Part shown: in pieces, positions 23,771-36,285 of the stretch
How positions within the stretch are numbered: the stretch's first letter is position 1
Layout: every line of letters begins with the position of its first letter
Assembly (NCBI GenBank): GCA_051294375.1
Contig: CM119267.1
Span: 21,728,286 to 21,792,285 of the forward strand
Direction of reading: 5' to 3'
Length of the DNA stretch: 64,000 nucleotides
DNA from: Paraspadella gotoi
Lineage: Eukaryota > Chaetognatha
Notes under the pieces: generated by a model
What the model saw: the letters and a program-made list of their open reading frames with translations, nothing else
What the model was told of the DNA's origin: nothing
Databases searched by the model: none
Translations under genes and position numbers: made by a program

Positions 23771-24113
23771 AATGAATGAATGAATGAATGAATGAATGAA
23801 TGAATGAATAATGAATGAATGAATGAATGAATGAATGAATGAATGAATGAATGGATGAATGAATGTAGGTTTTAAAAAATAAATGGATGAATGAACTGAA
23901 TGAATGAATGAATGAGTGATGGAATGAAGAATGAATGAATGAATGAATGAATGAAGGAATGAATGACTGAATTAAGAATGAATGAATGAATTGAATGAAT
24001 GTTATGTTTTAAAAAATAAAATGATGAATGAATGATGAATGAATGAATAATGAATGAATGAATGAATGATGAAATGAATTGAATGAATGAATGAATGAAT
24101 GATGAATGAATTA
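23771..24113. repeat. (TGAA)n tetranucleotide array (left arm)
   Basis: About 340 bp of TGAA repeats in three blocks separated by short unique phrases such as GTTTTAAAAAATAAA. It is followed by a phrase ending ACAGGGCGAAGGGAGCGGG (24,155-24,175) that recurs at 26,445-26,470 after another TGAA patch, so the array is probably the tail of a dispersed element. Mirrored at 29,885-30,240. Confidence 0.9.
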
Positions 24114-24159
24114 CGACCCAAAGCCACCCAATCCATCTGCCCATCTAATCACCTGTAAA

Positions 24160-24757
24160 CAGGGCGAAGGGAGCGGGTCGCAGAGCACCCACCGATCGGC
24201 GACCTCGTTCATACTTTCTCTATCGTCGCTCGTTCTGTCGACTCCTCTTTCTTCCTTTTGCTGCTCGAGCCTCCGATGCGTTAGAGCTCGTTCTTGTGGT
24301 AGAGGACGCCAACACCCCGTTCGCGCGAGGTCTGGAGGGAGGTCGAGAGGGCGTCGTTGTTTGTTGTTGTGGGATTATGTATTGATTGACTGATGAGAAA
24401 ATAAAAATTTATTTCCAATGAACAAAGACAATGTCGATATATGAGGCATGATTATGATGAGCTTGATGAAGATGCATAATGATTATTAATCGATTATAGA
24501 TGATTAAAAAGATCATTATCGATAATGATGACGACGACGACGACGATGACGGACGATGATGAGGATGTGGACGATGAATGATGATGATGCATTATAGATG
24601 ATAAAGAATTTATAGACGATGATTTAATTGTATTTACGGTCGTTGGGCTGCGTGTAGTGGTCGTTGACCGCTAGAGGGAGAAAAAGCTCGGACGTCGACG
24701 TCCATGGATTCGATATCTTGCCGTTTACTTTTGCCCAGTTTCTCGAGAGAGAGGAGA

Positions 24758-24795
<38 letters not shown>

Positions 24796-25290
24796 TCGAG
24801 AGAGAGAGAGAGGAGAGAGAGAGAGAGGTGAACGCGGACGACGATTATGAAGACGATGAGAAACGTGAACTTGATATCCCTGATTATTTTACTGTAAAGA
24901 ATTGTTAAGGAGTCAGCGTGCGGTTGCCTCCCGGCGACGTACGGTTTTAAGACAGTTTGTTTATATAAAATGGACTTTTTTTATGATTTTATTGACTTAA
25001 TTATCGACTTAATTATGGACACTGTTTAACCTATATTTTGAAACCAGACCGTCGCCATCTTGAAAGTCAGCCAGAAATCGAGGCAGCTCAAACAATAATT
25101 GATGATTGACGATGATTGATAAAGTTGACGATTATGATAATTGACGACGACTACGACTGACGACGACGACGACGACGAAGATGATGATAAGGAGTATATG
25201 AATTTAATTTTTTTTTTAATTTTTTTTTGCTCATTATTCGATTAAACGCATTCTCAGAAAAATTTTTTTTTCACCGCATGAGAAAAGTAA
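24160..25290. other. left arm, microsatellite-rich unique DNA
   Basis: A GC-richer stretch at 24,160-24,370 is open on both strands without recognisable domains. GAC/GAT repeats occur at about 24,525-24,580 and 25,140-25,185, and a (GA)n block at about 24,745-24,830. No exon I can support. Confidence 0.35.
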
Positions 25291-25296
25291 CAACAT

Positions 25297-25351
25297 TTAC
25301 ATTACATTACATTACATTACATTACATTACATTACATTACATTACATTACA
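25297..25351. repeat. (ATTAC)n pentanucleotide repeat (left arm)
   Basis: About eleven perfect ATTAC units. The mirror at about 28,636-28,690 reads TGTAA and is shorter and less regular. Confidence 0.9.
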
Positions 25352-25367
25352 AAATTTACAAAGAAAA

Positions 25368-25598
25368 TTAATTATTACTACAAACTTCGCTCTCGAGCCT
25401 GGCTTTGAGGGATCCGATCTTCCCGCCAAATCGGCGTCTCCCGATCCAACGACAACCGGGAACACCCTTCTTCCCCAACGTCCCCGCCAGACGAAGATGC
25501 CGCCTTTGAAGTAGATCGTCGACGGTCACCTCAACCCGGAAGGGCGCCTCGCGGAAGGTTGATCCATCGATTTGTTCCACGGGAACGTAGCACAACGC
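25368..25598 (-). CDS. possible terminal exon in left arm, unknown protein
   Basis: On the minus strand a CCTTTCCAG acceptor is followed by a GC-rich open frame of 76 codons to a TAA at 25,368. Near its start is ALCYVPVEQIDGSTF, with a weak LRR-like spacing of Leu/Val/Ile. GC content is far above the flanks. The right-arm partner (28,385-28,615) has the same acceptor but different frames because of indels, so the protein sequence is unreliable. Function unknown. Confidence 0.3.
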   Translation of the reverse strand, partial: ALCYVPVEQIDGSTFREAPFRVEVTVDDLLQRRHLRLAGTLGKKGVPGCRWIGRRRFGGKIGSLKARLESEVCSNN

Positions 25599-25903
25599 CT
25601 GGAAAGGACGAGGCTTTAATTTTATCCTTTTGTTTTTTTGTTTTTTTTATATTTCAATTTGTAATTGAAGCAAATCAATCACTCGCGGTCAAATTTTTCT
25701 GACCTAATAAATTATTTTTCAAAACGTTTCAAAAGATAACTAATGCATCAATCTTTTTAACCGTCTTTTGTATTTTTCTTTTCAATCATTAACCAATTAG
25801 TCAATCAAACTAAAACTTATTGAAATAAATAAGTCAATGAATGAAGGAATAATGAATGAAATGAATGAATGAATCAATCAATCAATCAATCAATCATCAA
25901 TCA

Positions 25904-25938
<35 letters not shown>

Positions 25939-26070
25939 CAATCAATCAATCAAATCAATCATTTTTAATACCTTAAATACATATTTATTAATCGAATTCA
26001 TAAATCAAACAACCACTGAAACCATAAATTAAATCAATCAATCAATCAATTCACTCAATATTTTGTATAC

Positions 26071-26243
26071 CTTAGCTCGCTTGCCATCGCTTCTTCCCCA
26101 ACACGATGGATCACTGCGACCGAAGGCCCTCTTCTCGCGCGACAGGCTCATCTTTAGCGCCCAGGCGGCATTCCTGATCCGCTTCCTTCGCCGCCTGACG
26201 GCCTTTCGACGCTGCCTTCGCACAGGCGGAGGCTGACAGTCGC
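26071..26243 (-). CDS. possible internal exon in left arm, unknown protein
   Basis: A 173-base GC-rich segment bounded on the minus strand by an AATCAG acceptor and a donor AAG/gtatac. One frame is fully open and encodes a very basic stretch (RRKAVRRRRKRIRN) followed by MSLSREKRAFGRSDP. The partner at 27,737-27,912 has the same splice signals (AATCAG, AAG/gtatta). Compositional contrast and conserved splice borders favour a real exon; the frame is uncertain because of indel noise. No family recognised. Confidence 0.3.
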
Positions 26244-26719
26244 CTGATTTAGTGGATGGAGGCGGGGGACAGTATAGATATATATTACACTTATTAATTG
26301 ATAAAATCAATTTTTTCTTATAGTTATATAACATGAATGATTGATTATCGGGTAGATGAATGGAAGAATGAATAACGATATGAATGAATCACCAAACCGA
26401 CCGTCCTTGCTACCAATCCATTCTGTCCCATCAATTTCACCTGTAACAGGGCGAAGGGAAGCGGGTCGCAACTTATTCATTCTATATCTTAAAAAATATT
26501 TCTTTATTTTAATTATTTATTTATTGTTCGGGATGCTTTAATAAAAAGATTTTTTTTATAAAAGAATGACCGACAAACAAGATTGAATTAATTGATAGAT
26601 TGCTTCATTGATTGATATGATTGATGATTGAATGATTGATTGATTGATTGCATTGATTTGATTTGATTGATTGTTGATTGATTGATTTGATTGATTGATT
26701 GATTCATTTATTCATTAAA

Positions 26720-27262
26720 TTGGACCAAAAATAGACTAATAGATGATGCATTCATCAATCCGCCCAGACCGAAAATAGACTAATAAGATGAATGCATTCA
26801 TCAATCCGCAGACCGAAAATAGGACTAATAGATGAATGCATTCAATCAATCCGCAGACCGAAGATAACAGACTAATAGATGAATGACATTCAGCCCAGAC
26901 GTCCGCAGACCGAAGATAGGACTAACTCTCCAATGCACATATCATACATACAACAGATCCGACCTATTTCGTGCAATCTCGTCAGACCGACTAAAATAGA
27001 CTAATAGATGGAACGCATTCATTCTATTAGTCTATTCTTCGGTCCTGCGTGATTCTGATGAATGCAATTCATCTATTAGCTATCTTCGGCTTGCGGTATG
27101 ATGAATGCATTCATCTATTAGTCTATCTTCGGTCTGCGATTGATGAATGCATTCATCTATTAGTCTATTTTCGGTCTGCGGATTGATGAATGCATTCATC
27201 TTATTAGTCTATTTTCGGTCTGCGCGAATTGATGAATGCATCATCTATTAGTCTATTTTGCG
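26720..27262. repeat. 43-bp tandem repeat around the palindrome centre
   Basis: Units contain AGACCGAAAATAGACTAATAG and a self-complementary core GATGAATGCATTCATC. About six forward copies lie at 26,720-26,990 and about five reverse copies at 27,005-27,260, so the orientation flips at the symmetry centre. GATT and AATC tetranucleotide runs flank the array on both sides (26,600-26,700; 27,290-27,380). Confidence 0.85.
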
Positions 27263-27320
27263 CTTCATTTAATAATAAAGAATCAATTCAATCAATCATA
27301 TCAATCAATCAAACAATCAT

Positions 27321-27354
<34 letters not shown>

Positions 27355-27736
27355 CAATCAATCAATCAATCAATCAATGAAAGCAATCTATCAATTACAA
27401 TCTGTTGTCGGTCATTCTTTTAAATAAAAAAATCTTTTTATTAAACACCGAACAATAAATAAATAATTAAATAAAGAAATATTTTTTTTAAGATATAGAA
27501 TTGAATAAGTTGCGACCCGCTCCCTTCGCCTGCTTACAGTGTGAATTGGAATGGACAGATGGATTGTGTGGCTAGCAGGACGGTCGGTTTTGCGTGATTC
27601 ATTCATTTCATTTTCATTCATTCAATCTACCGATAATCAATCATTCAGTTAATATAACTATAGAAAAAAATTGATTTATCAATTTAATTTAAGTGTATAT
27701 ATATCTATCCTGTCCCCGCCTCCATCCACTAATCAG

Positions 27737-27912
27737 GCGACTGTCAGGCCTCCGCTCTGTGCGAAGGCAGGCGTCGAAGGCCGTCAGGCGGCGATCGGGA
27801 GCGATCAAAAGGATGCCGGCCTGGGCGCTAAGATGAGCCTGTCGCCGAGAAGAGGGCTTCGGTCCCAGTTGCTCATCGTGTTGGGAAGGGAAGCGATGCA
27901 AGCGGAGCTAAG
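27737..27912 (+). CDS. possible internal exon in right arm (mirror of 26,071-26,243)
   Basis: Acceptor AATCAG and donor AAG/gtatta frame a 176-base GC-rich block. It is the reverse complement of the left-arm segment with indels that shift the frame, so translation of this copy alone is meaningless. In this orientation it would lie on the same strand as the LRR gene downstream. Confidence 0.28.
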
Positions 27913-28384
27913 GTATTACAAAAATTATTGAGTGATTTGATTTGATTGATTGATTTATTATTGTTTCAAGGGTTGTTTGATTTATGATTCGATTAAATAA
28001 ATATGTATTTAGGTATTAAAAATGACTTGATGATTGATGATTGATTTTGATTGATTGATTGATTGATTGATTGCATTGATTAGCTGATTGATTGATTGAT
28101 TAAGATATGATATAGATAATCATTCATTCATTCTCATTCATTCATTCATTTCATTGCACTTGATTTATCAATAGTTAGTTTGATTGACTAATTGGTTAAT
28201 TGATTGAAAGAAAATACCAAAAAGACGGCGGTTAAAAGATTGATCATTAGTTATCGTTGAACGATTTGAAAATAATTATTAGGCAGAAAAATGACCCGAG
28301 TGATTGATTGCTTCAATTACCAAATTGAAATATAAAAAAAAAACAAAAAAAACAAAAGGATAAAATAAAGCCTCGTCCTTCCAG

Positions 28385-28615
28385 GCGTTGACCTGTCTAC
28401 GTTTCCCCGTGGACAATCGATGTCAACTTCGCCGGAGGCGCCCTCCGGCGTGAGGGTGACCCGTCGACGATCTTACTTCAAAGGCGGCCTCTCGTCCTCG
28501 GCGGGGTTGCGGGAAGAGGGCTGTTCCGGTTGTCGTTGGACGCGGGAGACGCCGATTTGGCGGGGAGATCGGATCCCTCAACCAGTCGAGACGAGTTTTG
28601 TAGTAATAATTTAAT
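28385..28615 (+). CDS. possible exon in right arm (mirror of 25,368-25,598)
   Basis: A CCTTCCAG acceptor is followed by a GC-rich block ending at a TAA after GTAGTAATAATT, as in the left arm. The two copies differ by many indels and the encoded peptides do not agree. Confidence 0.28.
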
Positions 28616-29169
28616 TTTTCTTGCTAAAATTTTGTAATGTAATGTTAATTGTAATGTAATGTAATGTAATGTAATTTAATGAAAATGTAATGTTTGTTAC
28701 TTTTCTTCATCGTGAGAAAACAAAAATTTTCTGATTATGCGTTTTACGAATAATGAGCAGAAAAAAATTAAAATTAAAATTCATATACTCTTCATCATTC
28801 ATCTTCGTTCGTTTCGTCGTCGTCGTCGTCGTCGTCGTCCGTCTTTCATAATCGTCAACTTTTATCATCATCGTCATATCATTATTGTTTGAGCTGCCTC
28901 GACTTTCTGGCTGACTTTCAAGATGGCGACGGGTCCTGGTTTCAAAATATAGGTTAAACAGTTCATAATTAAGTCGATTAATTAAGTCCATAAAATCATA
29001 AAAAAGTTCCATTATTATATAAACAAACTGTCTTAAAACCGTACGTCGCCGAGGCAACCGCCCCTGACTCTTAAAGCAATTCTTTACATAAAAAATAATC
29101 GGGATATCCCAAGTTTCACGTTTCTTCATCGCTCTTCATATCGTCGCCCCCTCCCCTCCCCCCTCGCGT

Positions 29170-29201
<32 letters not shown>

Positions 29202-29884
29202 TCTCTCTCTCTCTCTCTCTCCCTCTCTCTCTCTTCTCTCTCTCTCTCTCGAGCATAATGGGCAAAGTTAAGACGCAGAATCAATCCATGGGACGTCGGG
29301 ACGTCGCAGCCCTTTTTCTCCTCTACGGTCATCGACCACACGCAGCCACGGACCGTAAATACAATTATCATCGTCTATAATTCTTTTATCATCTATAATC
29401 ATCATTCATCATTCATCGTCATCATCCTCATCATCGTCGTCATCGTGTCTGTCGTCGTCGTCATTTCAGTTATCATAATCGTCTTTATCATCTATAATCG
29501 CATTAATTAATCATTATCATCTTCATTCAGCTCAATCATAATCATCCTCAATAATCGCACAATTTTTCCTTTGATCATTGATCATTATTTTCATCATCAT
29601 CATCATCATTAATCCACAACAACAAACAACGACGCCCTCTCGACCTCTCCAGGGACTCGCGCGACGGTTGGTGTTTGCGTTCCTCTACCACAGAACGAGC
29701 TTCTTACGTCTCGGAGCGCTCGAGCCAGCAAAAAGGAAGAAGAGGAGTCGACAACGAGCGACGATAGAGAAGTATATGAACGAGGGTCGCCGATCGGTGG
29801 GTGCTTCTGCGCACCCGCTCCCTTCGCCCTGTTACAGTGTTGATTAGATGCGGCAGATGGATTGGTTGCATTTTGGGTTCCCCG

Positions 29885-30240
29885 TAATTCATTCATTCAT
29901 TCATTCATTCATTCATTCATTCTTCATTATTCATTCATTCATTCATTCATTCATTCAATTCATTCATTCATTCATCCATTTATTTTTAAAACCATTACAT
30001 TATCATGTCATTCATTTCATTCATTTCATTTAATTCAGTTCATTCATTCCTTCATTCATTCATTTCATTCATTCATCATTCATTCTATTCACTCATTCAT
30101 TCATTTCATTCATTCATTCATCCATTGTATTTTTTAAACATACATTCATTCATCCATTCATTCATTCATTTTCATTCATTCATTCATTCATTCATTCATT
30201 CATTCATTCCATCATTCATTCATTTCATTCATTCATTTCA
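29885..30240. repeat. (TTCA)n array (right arm)
   Basis: Reverse-complement partner of the TGAA array at 23,771-24,113. It encodes only His/Ser/Phe/Ile repeats. Confidence 0.9.
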
Positions 30241-30621
30241 TGATAAACTAATAAAATTTGATTCCGAAACCATCCAATCCGTAAAAACTGCGGTTCATTT
30301 CGAATTTAGCGTTCATTATTCGAATCAATTTATCCTCATCTTCCCGACACGTAAAAGCAATTTTCTCTCCCCCCAAAAAAAATCTCCAGGACCCCCCCCC
30401 CTTTAATCCAGATGCGACGTGACGTCCATCTGCGCCTCCGACGACCATTCCTCCTCAGGAACGCAGGAATTTTCTTCGCGCGACTGAGGCAACAAACCTC
30501 AGGACAGGATTCACTATTACTTCGGACGACCATCACAAAAATGAGGCGTAATGGCGGTTCGTGGCTCTGTCACTAGTTAGATTTCTGATGGGATGGTCTC
30601 TCTCTCTCGTCTCTTCTCTCT

Positions 30622-30673
<52 letters not shown>

Positions 30674-30683
30674 ACACCTTCAG

Positions 30684-30805
30684 GAAGAGAAAGAAACATT
30701 CGCGTGCGTCGAAGAATCACTCGCGCCGCCGTCAGCGCCCGAAACAAACTGGACATCAACCTAGCGTCTTCGATCTCAGCGGAAATAGTCTACGAGGGCA
30801 TTTGA
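30684..30805 (+). CDS. possible LRR exon in right arm
   Basis: A (CT)n tract running into TACACCTTCAG forms the acceptor. The sequence is the partner of 23,205-23,326 and shares the AACATTCGCGTG and GATCTCAGCGGAAAT segments that suggest LRR strands. In this copy an in-frame TAG interrupts translation, probably from an indel. Confidence 0.35.
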
Positions 30806-30859
30806 GGTCGTCGTCGTCGTCGCTCGTCGTCGCGAGAGTCTTCGTCGTCGTCATCTTGT

Positions 30860-31385
30860 GCGTTGACTTCATCTCCTTTGTCGTCGAACTTCATCCTGTC
30901 GTTCGACTTCATCCTTTGTTCGTCGACTTCATCCATTGTCGTTGACTAAATCCTTTGTCATCGACATCATCCTCTTTGTTTTTGACTTTCATCTTTTGTT
31001 GCTTGACCTACATCTATTGTATGTCGACTTCATTCTCTTTGTCGTCGACTAAATTCCTTTGTCATTGACTTCATCTTTGTTTGTTGACTTCATCTTTTGT
31101 TGTTTGACTTCATCCTTTTTCGTCGACTTCATCCTTTGTCGTTGAACTTTCATCTTTTGTCGTCGATGTCATCTTTTGTCACGACTTCATCTTTTTCATC
31201 GACTTCATCCTTTTATTGTCGACTTCATCCTTTTGTCATTGACTTCCTCGTCGATTGTTCATCCTTATCGTCGACTTCATCCTTTATCATCGACTTCAAA
31301 TTTTGTCGTTCGACTACAATCCTTTGTTCGTCGACTACATCCTTTGTCGATTCGACTTCACCCTTAGTCGTCAACTTCATCGTCG
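30860..31385. repeat. 19-bp minisatellite (right arm)
   Basis: Reverse complement of the array at 22,640-23,165, with CTTTGTCGTCGACTTCATC as its unit. Confidence 0.85.
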
Positions 31386-31913
31386 TTGTCACCCCCATCC
31401 CTTCCCCTTCAAAAAGGTTTCCTACGGCCAACGAAACGTGACCCTTCCCCCTTTTCTCTCATCGAATCCTTCACCCATCTGCAACGCCTTGGTGCACCCG
31501 TCGCGCATCGTCCTTGGCACGGCGGTCGAGCCTGTCCAGCGATCGTGGTCCGGGCGTTGGACTCGTGGGGCCGCCAGCCTGGGAGGCGGAGGTCGGCCTC
31601 TTGGGCAGGCGGAGGCGGCGGCGGCGTCGGGCCGTCCGTCGGAGGGCGTGGGCGGCGTTGTGGGCCCAGGATAGTCGCGTGGAGGCGTGGAGTTGTGGGA
31701 GAGGCCGTGGGCGGCGTCGTGAGGTCGGCCGGCGCGTCGGCGGCGGAAGCGGCGTCGCTGTTCTGATTATGTCGCCCGCAAGTTTTCTTCCACCGTTATG
31801 TTCGACGGCGTCGCGTTCAATTAAAGCGGACGAGAAAAAAAAAAAAAAGCTCTCCGGCGCATTGATTTTCGTTTAGGGTTTCTCTTTCGAATTAACGCTC
31901 GCTCTCTGTCTTT

Positions 31914-31970
<57 letters not shown>

Positions 31971-33215
31971 TCTTCCTCTTCGCTCTCTCGCTCTCTGCGC
32001 TCTCTCTTTCTCATATTTCCCTCTTTCAGGATTAAGAATTTTTTTGACGGGGGAGTCGCGACGACGACAAACGATACAACGACGACGACTACCGGCGACG
32101 ACGAAGATGGAACATGACGACCGACGACGACAACCGACGACGACAAACGACGACGAGAATCGTCGGCTCAAGTTAGACGGTTCGATACGCAAAGGGAAGC
32201 GTTGGGTGAGGGTTGATTAGTTACGAATAATTTTTAAAAAAAACAAAAAAACTATAATTAATTAAATCGATTTAATAGCGCGTCCATCGCGTGAATATGC
32301 TCGAATAATTTTAATATAATTACAATAGGTTTGGGGCTAAATGGTTATCATAATGACATCTTAAAACCCGGACGACCTTAGCGTAAATAAATATGCAGAG
32401 AGGCATCGATCTAGCAAGGTTCTCGACTCCCGCATTCTTACGTTGTTCAGTGGACTGTATTTGATATAAGCCTTTCAATTAAAGCGCAAAAAAAAAAATA
32501 TGATGTGTTTTATTAGTTAGCGCAGACAATAGGCAAATAGGGAACTATAAAAAATATCAGGCTTGCAGCGGTGGAGGAGTACGATTTAAATATAACAGCA
32601 AAAGAGTTTGCATTATTTCGTTGGGTTGCTTATGCTAATTTTTTTTTTTTTTTTTTTTTAGACCTTTTACAAGAACGGTAAATTTTGTATCGGGCGTCTC
32701 ATTGACTTATCATTTGTTTTTCTACAAACCGCGCTCTGATTCTTCTTTGCATTACTACATGCCGTTATTCATTTATTATTTATTATTTTTTGCTGCTTTC
32801 GGCAAGTTACTCTTGCACCCAAACATACCCAGAGATAACAATAGTTTATTGCAATTTAAGAAAAATTTATATATTTCAAAAACTTTTTATTTATTTTTAT
32901 CGCACCGACAGACCAGTTAATGATCGTTTAAAATTGCCGCAATTCGTGTTTAAACCTTTGAGACTCTCAACCAGTTTCAGACGTCGAAGGGGCAATTGAC
33001 TGCTGCTGCTGCGGCGCGGCGGCGGCTGCCGACTTCAAAAAACCCTTATTATGGAACCCAATGTTGGTCCATTAGATTCGTCAAACCGTGGGTTGGCCTC
33101 ATTGTCAGTAATGTAAATATTTTCAAGTTATAGTTAAAGTTTTTTTTTTCTATTTATTTGGACTTAACTTTATCGATTTTATTTCCAAACCGAAGTCAAA
33201 GTTCAGTTTTTAGAA
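31385..33215. other. right arm: GC-rich block, CT tract and AT-rich DNA
   Basis: 31,385-31,860 mirrors the GC-rich block of the left arm, and a (CT)n tract lies at about 31,915-31,970. The stretch 32,530-32,800 has no clear counterpart in the left arm and contains a T-homopolymer. No gene supported. Confidence 0.4.
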
Positions 33216-33599
33216 ATGATTTATAACGCTTTTTATCTTCCCAATCCCCCCCAAAAAAAAACCCACTTCAAAAGTCTCACAAAGCGTGCGCTGACATGTC
33301 TATTAACGGAACCAGGTTCAAAACCGGTCTCGGACTGGTCGACCAGACGGTTTAGATTCGAATCGGCTCGATGTGAAGTGTCACAAACGACGAAGCGATG
33401 GTCCAAAGTCTAACGATTGAGCGAATTTCAACGACAGGGGAATCTCACAGCGAGAATTTCCCATTGTCGTTTAGGCGGCCGTCAAAATATGAAATTGGTA
33501 GAGGACATTAACTCACAGCCTAAAAATACATTCTTTCTAACCTTTCAGACCTTGGACAGGCTATTGCTGTTTTGAAATTTGGTTAACAAGCAATTAAGC

Positions 33600-34665
33600 A
33601 TTTATCCATTTATTTGATAAATAATGCCTATCTTCCCAAGACTTTGTTCCAATGGACAGCCATAGTGGGCTAAGGCCTAGAGTTACTCTTACAAGGGAAT
33701 AACATAGCAGGTCTCTGCAAGCTTTCATTTCAAGACTCTCTCACAGTCTCGTTTTATTCCACTCCCAGATACCTTGGCTTCCTTATCAATGAGGCGGTTT
33801 ATAATATTTCCATTGAATAGTTTCAATTGTTATGAAAAGACCACTCCCTTAAGTATTAGATCGGGGAATACTTATTGCTTACTCCGCACTAGCATCAAAA
33901 TACAAGTGAGCTGAATTTATGAAATTGGGTACAACCAATATAAAAATTATCCAGTTCATTTAATAAATAAGCTATCTTGCCCCTGACTTCTTGACAGGCT
34001 TTGGTGGTTTAAAGCCTCCATCACTCTTACAAGATAATGACATAGCAGGTCCCCCATGCAAGCTTTCAATTTCCAAGACTCTCTCACAGAGTCTCGTTTA
34101 TTCACTCCCAGAGTGCCGCTTTCCCTATCAATGAGTATGGTATAATATTTCAAAGAATGTTTCAATTGTTTTATTGAAAAAGACCACTCCCTTAATTATT
34201 AGATCGGGGAATACTTATATGAACTCCGCACTAAGCACAAAATACAAGGAAACTGAATTTTTATTGAAATTGGTACAACCAATATAAAAATTATCCATTT
34301 CAATTTAATAAATTAAGCCTATCTTGCCCCTGGACTTTGGACCAGCTTTGGTGCGTTTAAAGCCTCCATCACTCTTACAGATAATGACATAGCAGGTCCC
34401 TGCAAGCTTTCAATCAAGACTCTCTCACAGTCTGTTTATTTCACTCCCAGAGTGCCTGGCTTCCCTATCAATGAAGGTAAAAAGTATAATATTTCAAAGA
34501 AGTTTCAATTGTGATGAAAAGCACCAACTCCCTTAAAGTATTAGATTCGTGGGAATAACTTATTGTACTCCGCACTAGCATCAAAAACAACGAGCTGATT
34601 TTTAAAAAATTTATCCATTCATTTAATAAATAAGCTATCTTTAGCCCCTGACTTTGCGACATTAT
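33600..34665. repeat. 340-bp satellite-like tandem repeat (right arm)
   Basis: Inverted copy of the array at 19,270-20,345. Unit landmarks fall near 33,610, 33,955, 34,300 and 34,617, spaced about 320-345 bp. Confidence 0.85.
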
Positions 34666-34699
34666 ATGCGATATTTTAATGTCCGAATTCAGTGATTCG

Positions 34700-35960
34700 A
34701 CATTTCACTGAATTTGCTCGAAGAACGTTATCGTTAGAGATAAATTGCTAGAGTTATTAGAAGAAGAAAAATCTGTAGGTTTAGAAAAATGGAGAATTAA
34801 AATTCGGACGAAGAAAATGGAAGCCGGCGGCAAGGCAGCCAACCTATCGAAACGTCGATCCAATGAGCTTGGCTTTCAAATCAAGAGCAAGCAATGTCGA
34901 TCCAACGACGTAGTTCCAAATCCAAGCACCAAGCAATAGAGAATCTCAGTTCCAACCAAGAAAACAAACGATAAGCCAATCCTTCGACATTTGATTCCAA
35001 TCAAGACCAATTTTCAGTCGCCAATCTACAACGTTGCCGATTCCAATCAAGACAATCAAAGTGGCCAACGCGACGGCGAGAAGCTCAGTTCCCGATCAAT
35101 CGATGGCGGCTCCAACGCGCGGGGATTCCGGTCGCTGGACGTTCCGCACCGTACGAATCTCGTCCGAGTCAATCGGACGCGCGGACCCGACGTACACGCA
35201 GCGCAGGACGAGAAAGGCGGAGACCCGCTGACCAGTTGGGAAACGTGTGAGTTGATGTTTTGCGAACCCTCAAGCGTCTGGAGTTCGAGACCGGGGCGGA
35301 TTGCGTAGAAGTTGCGAATGATTTGCCTACAACATGGCCACCACAGCTTGATCCCGCAGTATCGTTAACTGTATAATTGGCTGGAAAGTTAACGGGATTA
35401 TTCTTATTTTTCCATTGATTAAATTTCATTTTAGCAATACTAAATTTTTTTTTCTTCAGATAAGCAGCAAATTTCGCTTCGAGTTCTTCCAAACGACCAA
35501 AAATCTGCGAGTGAGTTTGAACAGCGAAGTAAATATCAGCAAAATCTGCAGGTAAATCTGAGTAAATCTGTGGACATTTTATCGTTGCCGCGCTACAAAT
35601 TGTGTAAATAAAATACTAAATTTTTATAATAAAGAAAACATATTTTCGAATGGGGTACACTGTACAAGAAAAATGACGAGCATTGTATACATTTAACAGA
35701 ACAATCGATTGCGAGAAGCAATTCATGGTTTAGCTTCAATGGTCCAACCTAAGAGTAAGTTAAATCGATTTCTTACGATATCATACAATCTCATACTTTA
35801 TTAAAATAGAAACAAGTTTGAGCAACAATATCGGCATCTTGCCTTTCGATAATTAAGTGGTAATAAGCTAACTTGGTTCAATTGCATAATTTAATCCAAA
35901 CTTGCATTATTTGCGTCAACTGGCATTAATTTGTCAAAGCTGACATAATTTTGTCAGCTG
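34700..35960. other. right arm flank, no supported gene
   Basis: Mirror of 17,921-19,230. The GC-richer section at 34,990-35,300 has open frames that disagree with the left arm. Confidence 0.35.
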
Positions 35961-36285
35961 TTTGTGGAGCTTCAAATGGATTTGAACAAAGACGACTGAC
36001 GACGACGAAAACCGGCACGACGAATACAACGATGAAGGACGACGACGCGAAGTCTTTGTACTTGGTGCTGACCCGTAGCTATCGTAGTGGTCAATAAGAA
36101 TGACCTGTTTAACCTGTTAATTGTTAGGCCTGACCTTTTTTCTCAGCCAATGTAAATACGAGTTGTTATTGTTATTATTTTTATCTTTTTGGCTTTTACT
36201 CTGTTTTGATTATATACGGTTTTTTTCTTCATTACGAAAAACACGCCTCGAATTATTCCTCCTCTCTCCGTTTTGAGTCACCGCA
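35961..36285 (+). repeat. gypsy LTR (right arm, plus orientation)
   Basis: Inverted partner of 17,582-17,920. It starts near TTTGTGGAGCTTCAAATG and ends near TTTTGAGTCACCGCA, followed by the leader and gag in plus orientation. Confidence 0.7.

Noticed and set aside
26720-27262. CRISPR-like regularly spaced repeats
   Set aside because: The units are contiguous without variable spacers, in a eukaryotic repeat-rich context, and flip orientation at the palindrome centre.
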